DNA of 5,781 nt from Clostridium sp. (GTDB lineage Bacteria; Bacillota; Clostridia; Clostridiales; Clostridiaceae), in assembly GCA_012511315.1 (NCBI GenBank), contig JAAZGI010000253.1, forward strand, positions 1 through 5,781, written 5' to 3'. Every line of letters starts with the position of its first letter. Position 1 is the stretch's first letter. Below the pieces are notes generated by a model that made no database searches, was not told the origin of the DNA, and saw nothing but the letters and a program-made list of their open reading frames with translations. Shown one piece after another: positions 4,979-5,781 of the stretch. The position numbers and the translations under genes are program-made.

Positions 4979-5031
4979 TCGAATAAAGAGCATTGAATAC
5001 CCTATTCGGATTTTCAATGCTCTTTATTCGA
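4979..5031 (-). terminator. 19-bp perfect hairpin, terminator-like on the minus strand
   Basis: The arm TCGAATAAAGAGCATTGAA (4979-4997) is perfectly complementary to 5013-5031, with a 15-base loop. On the minus strand it is followed by CACTTTTTTATTT, so it would stop transcripts coming leftward from the padR region. On the plus strand there is no T-run. It ends exactly where the padR operator repeats begin. Confidence 0.7.
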
Positions 5032-5092
5032 TCACTAGTATGCTTTACAAGGTACTAGTGATATGGTATAACTAACTTGTAAAACATACTAG
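5031..5092 (+). promoter_or_regulatory. padR promoter inside nested inverted repeats (likely PadR operator)
   Basis: TTTACA (5044-5049) and TATAAC (5067-5072), 17 bases apart and with a TG extension at 5064-5065, form a good promoter; transcription would start near 5079. A perfect 10-bp inverted repeat ATCACTAGTA (5031-5040) / TACTAGTGAT (5053-5062) brackets the -35. A larger one pairs CTAGTATGCTTTACAAG (5035-5051) with 5076-5092 at 16 of 17 positions and brackets the whole promoter. PadR proteins usually repress their own operon from dyads at the promoter, so this is the expected binding region. Confidence 0.75.
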
Positions 5093-5104
5093 AAGGGAGA
5101 ACCG

Positions 5105-5452
5105 ATGGATAATAAAACAAATTCGCAAATGTTGAAGGGGATACTATCTGGTAGTATTCTAATTCTTCTTGATCGTGAGGAGCTATATGGTTATGCCCTA
5201 AGTGAACGACTTAGTGATTTTGGTTTTATTGATATTGCGAAGGGAACCATTTATCCTCTGCTGCTCTCATTAGAGAAAAAGAAACTCATTAAGTCTACTT
5301 TTAGAGAATCCGATGCAGGACCCAAAAGAAAATACTATTCACTTACTGATGCTGGTGAAAAGCAAAAAAATGAGTTTGTGTTGCAGTGGATGAAGCTAAA
5401 AAATAATGTTGATAATTTAATTAGAGAGGATAGTAAAAATGAAAACACATGA
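5105..5452 (+). CDS. PadR-family transcriptional regulator
   Basis: This 115-residue protein is of the short PadR class (PadR-s2, about 110 residues). The winged helix-turn-helix spans residues 9-86. LKGILSGSILILL starts helix 1, LYGYALSERL (27-36) is helix 2, and the recognition helix AKGTIYPLLLSLEKKKLI (45-62) has the family's TIYPLL.LE.K.LI pattern. The wing is GPKRKYYSLTDAG (72-84). A C-terminal helix (86-108) should form the dimer. The ATG at 5105 follows GAAGGGAG. It overlaps the next gene by 14 bases. Short PadR repressors encoded with a membrane protein usually sense membrane-active compounds or envelope state and repress their own operon. The effector is unknown. Confidence 0.95.
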   Translation: MDNKTNSQMLKGILSGSILILLDREELYGYALSERLSDFGFIDIAKGTIYPLLLSLEKKKLIKSTFRESDAGPKRKYYSLTDAGEKQKNEFVLQWMKLKNNVDNLIREDSKNENT

Positions 5453-5781
5453 ACTAGTTAAAACGAATGCTGAGTTACAAGAATATTTGAACAAAGAAAA
5501 TGAATCATATTACGGAGATTTACTAGTTTATATAAGAACTAATAATTTTTTTAGAAGTGATTCTCAAACTGAAGAGCTATTATTAGAGGTTTTAAAAGAT
5601 ATATTGGATGCGCAAGAAAAGGGGGTATCAGCTCAAGAGTATTTTGGGGATAACCCAAAAGAAATTGCGGATGAAATGATTCAAAATTTGCGACCAAATT
5701 ATATAGAGAGTTTTAAAAATATACTTGGATATATTGGAATGTTTGCACTTTTTAGTTTACTTCCAACTTTAGTAAATCCTA
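5439..5781 (+). CDS. HAAS/DUF1129-like membrane protein, partner of PadR (3' end outside window)
   Basis: The ATG at 5439 lies inside the end of padR in another frame, 8 bases after AGAGAGGA, so the two are translationally coupled. The visible 114 residues are a soluble alpha-helical domain followed by a hydrophobic segment that begins at about 96 (ILGYIGMFALFSLLP) and is cut by the edge. Residues 48-81 have the pattern LLEVLKDILDAQEKG, then S-A-Q-E-Y-F-G, then NPKEIADEMI. This is the helix-turn-'FG.P.E.A' signature of the HAAS / DUF1129 / DUF1700 group, commonly encoded right after padR genes. Family members are thought to be signalling or sensing partners of PadR. The family assignment rests on motif memory, not a search. 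Confidence 0.8.
   Translation, partial: MKTHELVKTNAELQEYLNKENESYYGDLLVYIRTNNFFRSDSQTEELLLEVLKDILDAQEKGVSAQEYFGDNPKEIADEMIQNLRPNYIESFKNILGYIGMFALFSLLPTLVNP

Overview
The window is AT-rich Gram-positive DNA. Strong purine-rich ribosome binding sites, a lipobox signal peptide, intrinsic terminators and the gene families present point to the Firmicutes. The pairing of padR with a DUF1129/HAAS-like membrane gene suggests Lactobacillales, possibly the Aerococcus/Facklamia side, but the species cannot be fixed from this sequence.

Layout. At the left edge is the 5' end of a lipoprotein gene on the minus strand (1-96). Divergent from it is a PAP2-family membrane phosphatase (201-857). From 885 to 2095 there is no intact gene. 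This stretch holds three near-identical units of about 165-171 bp. Each unit has a Fur-box-like 7-1-7 dyad over an extended -10 promoter, about 100-110 nt of non-coding transcript with C-rich runs, and a strong intrinsic terminator. The DNA between the units is decayed; parts of it can still be read as the C-terminus of further PAP2 genes. The simplest reading is that a 'PAP2 gene + small RNA' unit was amplified, after which the extra PAP2 copies died while the small RNA copies stayed intact. I propose a family of iron-responsive, Fur-controlled small RNAs, analogous in design to FsrA, IsrR or RyhB in control and to LhrC or csRNA in being multicopy and C-rich. This is the most interesting item in the window.

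Right of the array, a two-gene minus-strand operon encodes two paralogous GNAT acetyltransferases (3235-2183). It has a near-consensus promoter and a very short leader. A plus-strand gene (3402-4523) encodes an unrecognised three-helix membrane protein with a long acidic cytoplasmic N-terminus; it ends at a strong, probably bidirectional terminator. The next 500 bases hold no gene I can support, and end in a 19-bp hairpin.

The right edge is a padR-type repressor gene (5105-5452) overlapping by 14 bases a HAAS/DUF1129-like membrane gene cut by the window (5439 onward). Their promoter is embedded in nested inverted repeats that look like the autoregulatory PadR operator. Except for the array and the padR pair, the transcription units look independent.
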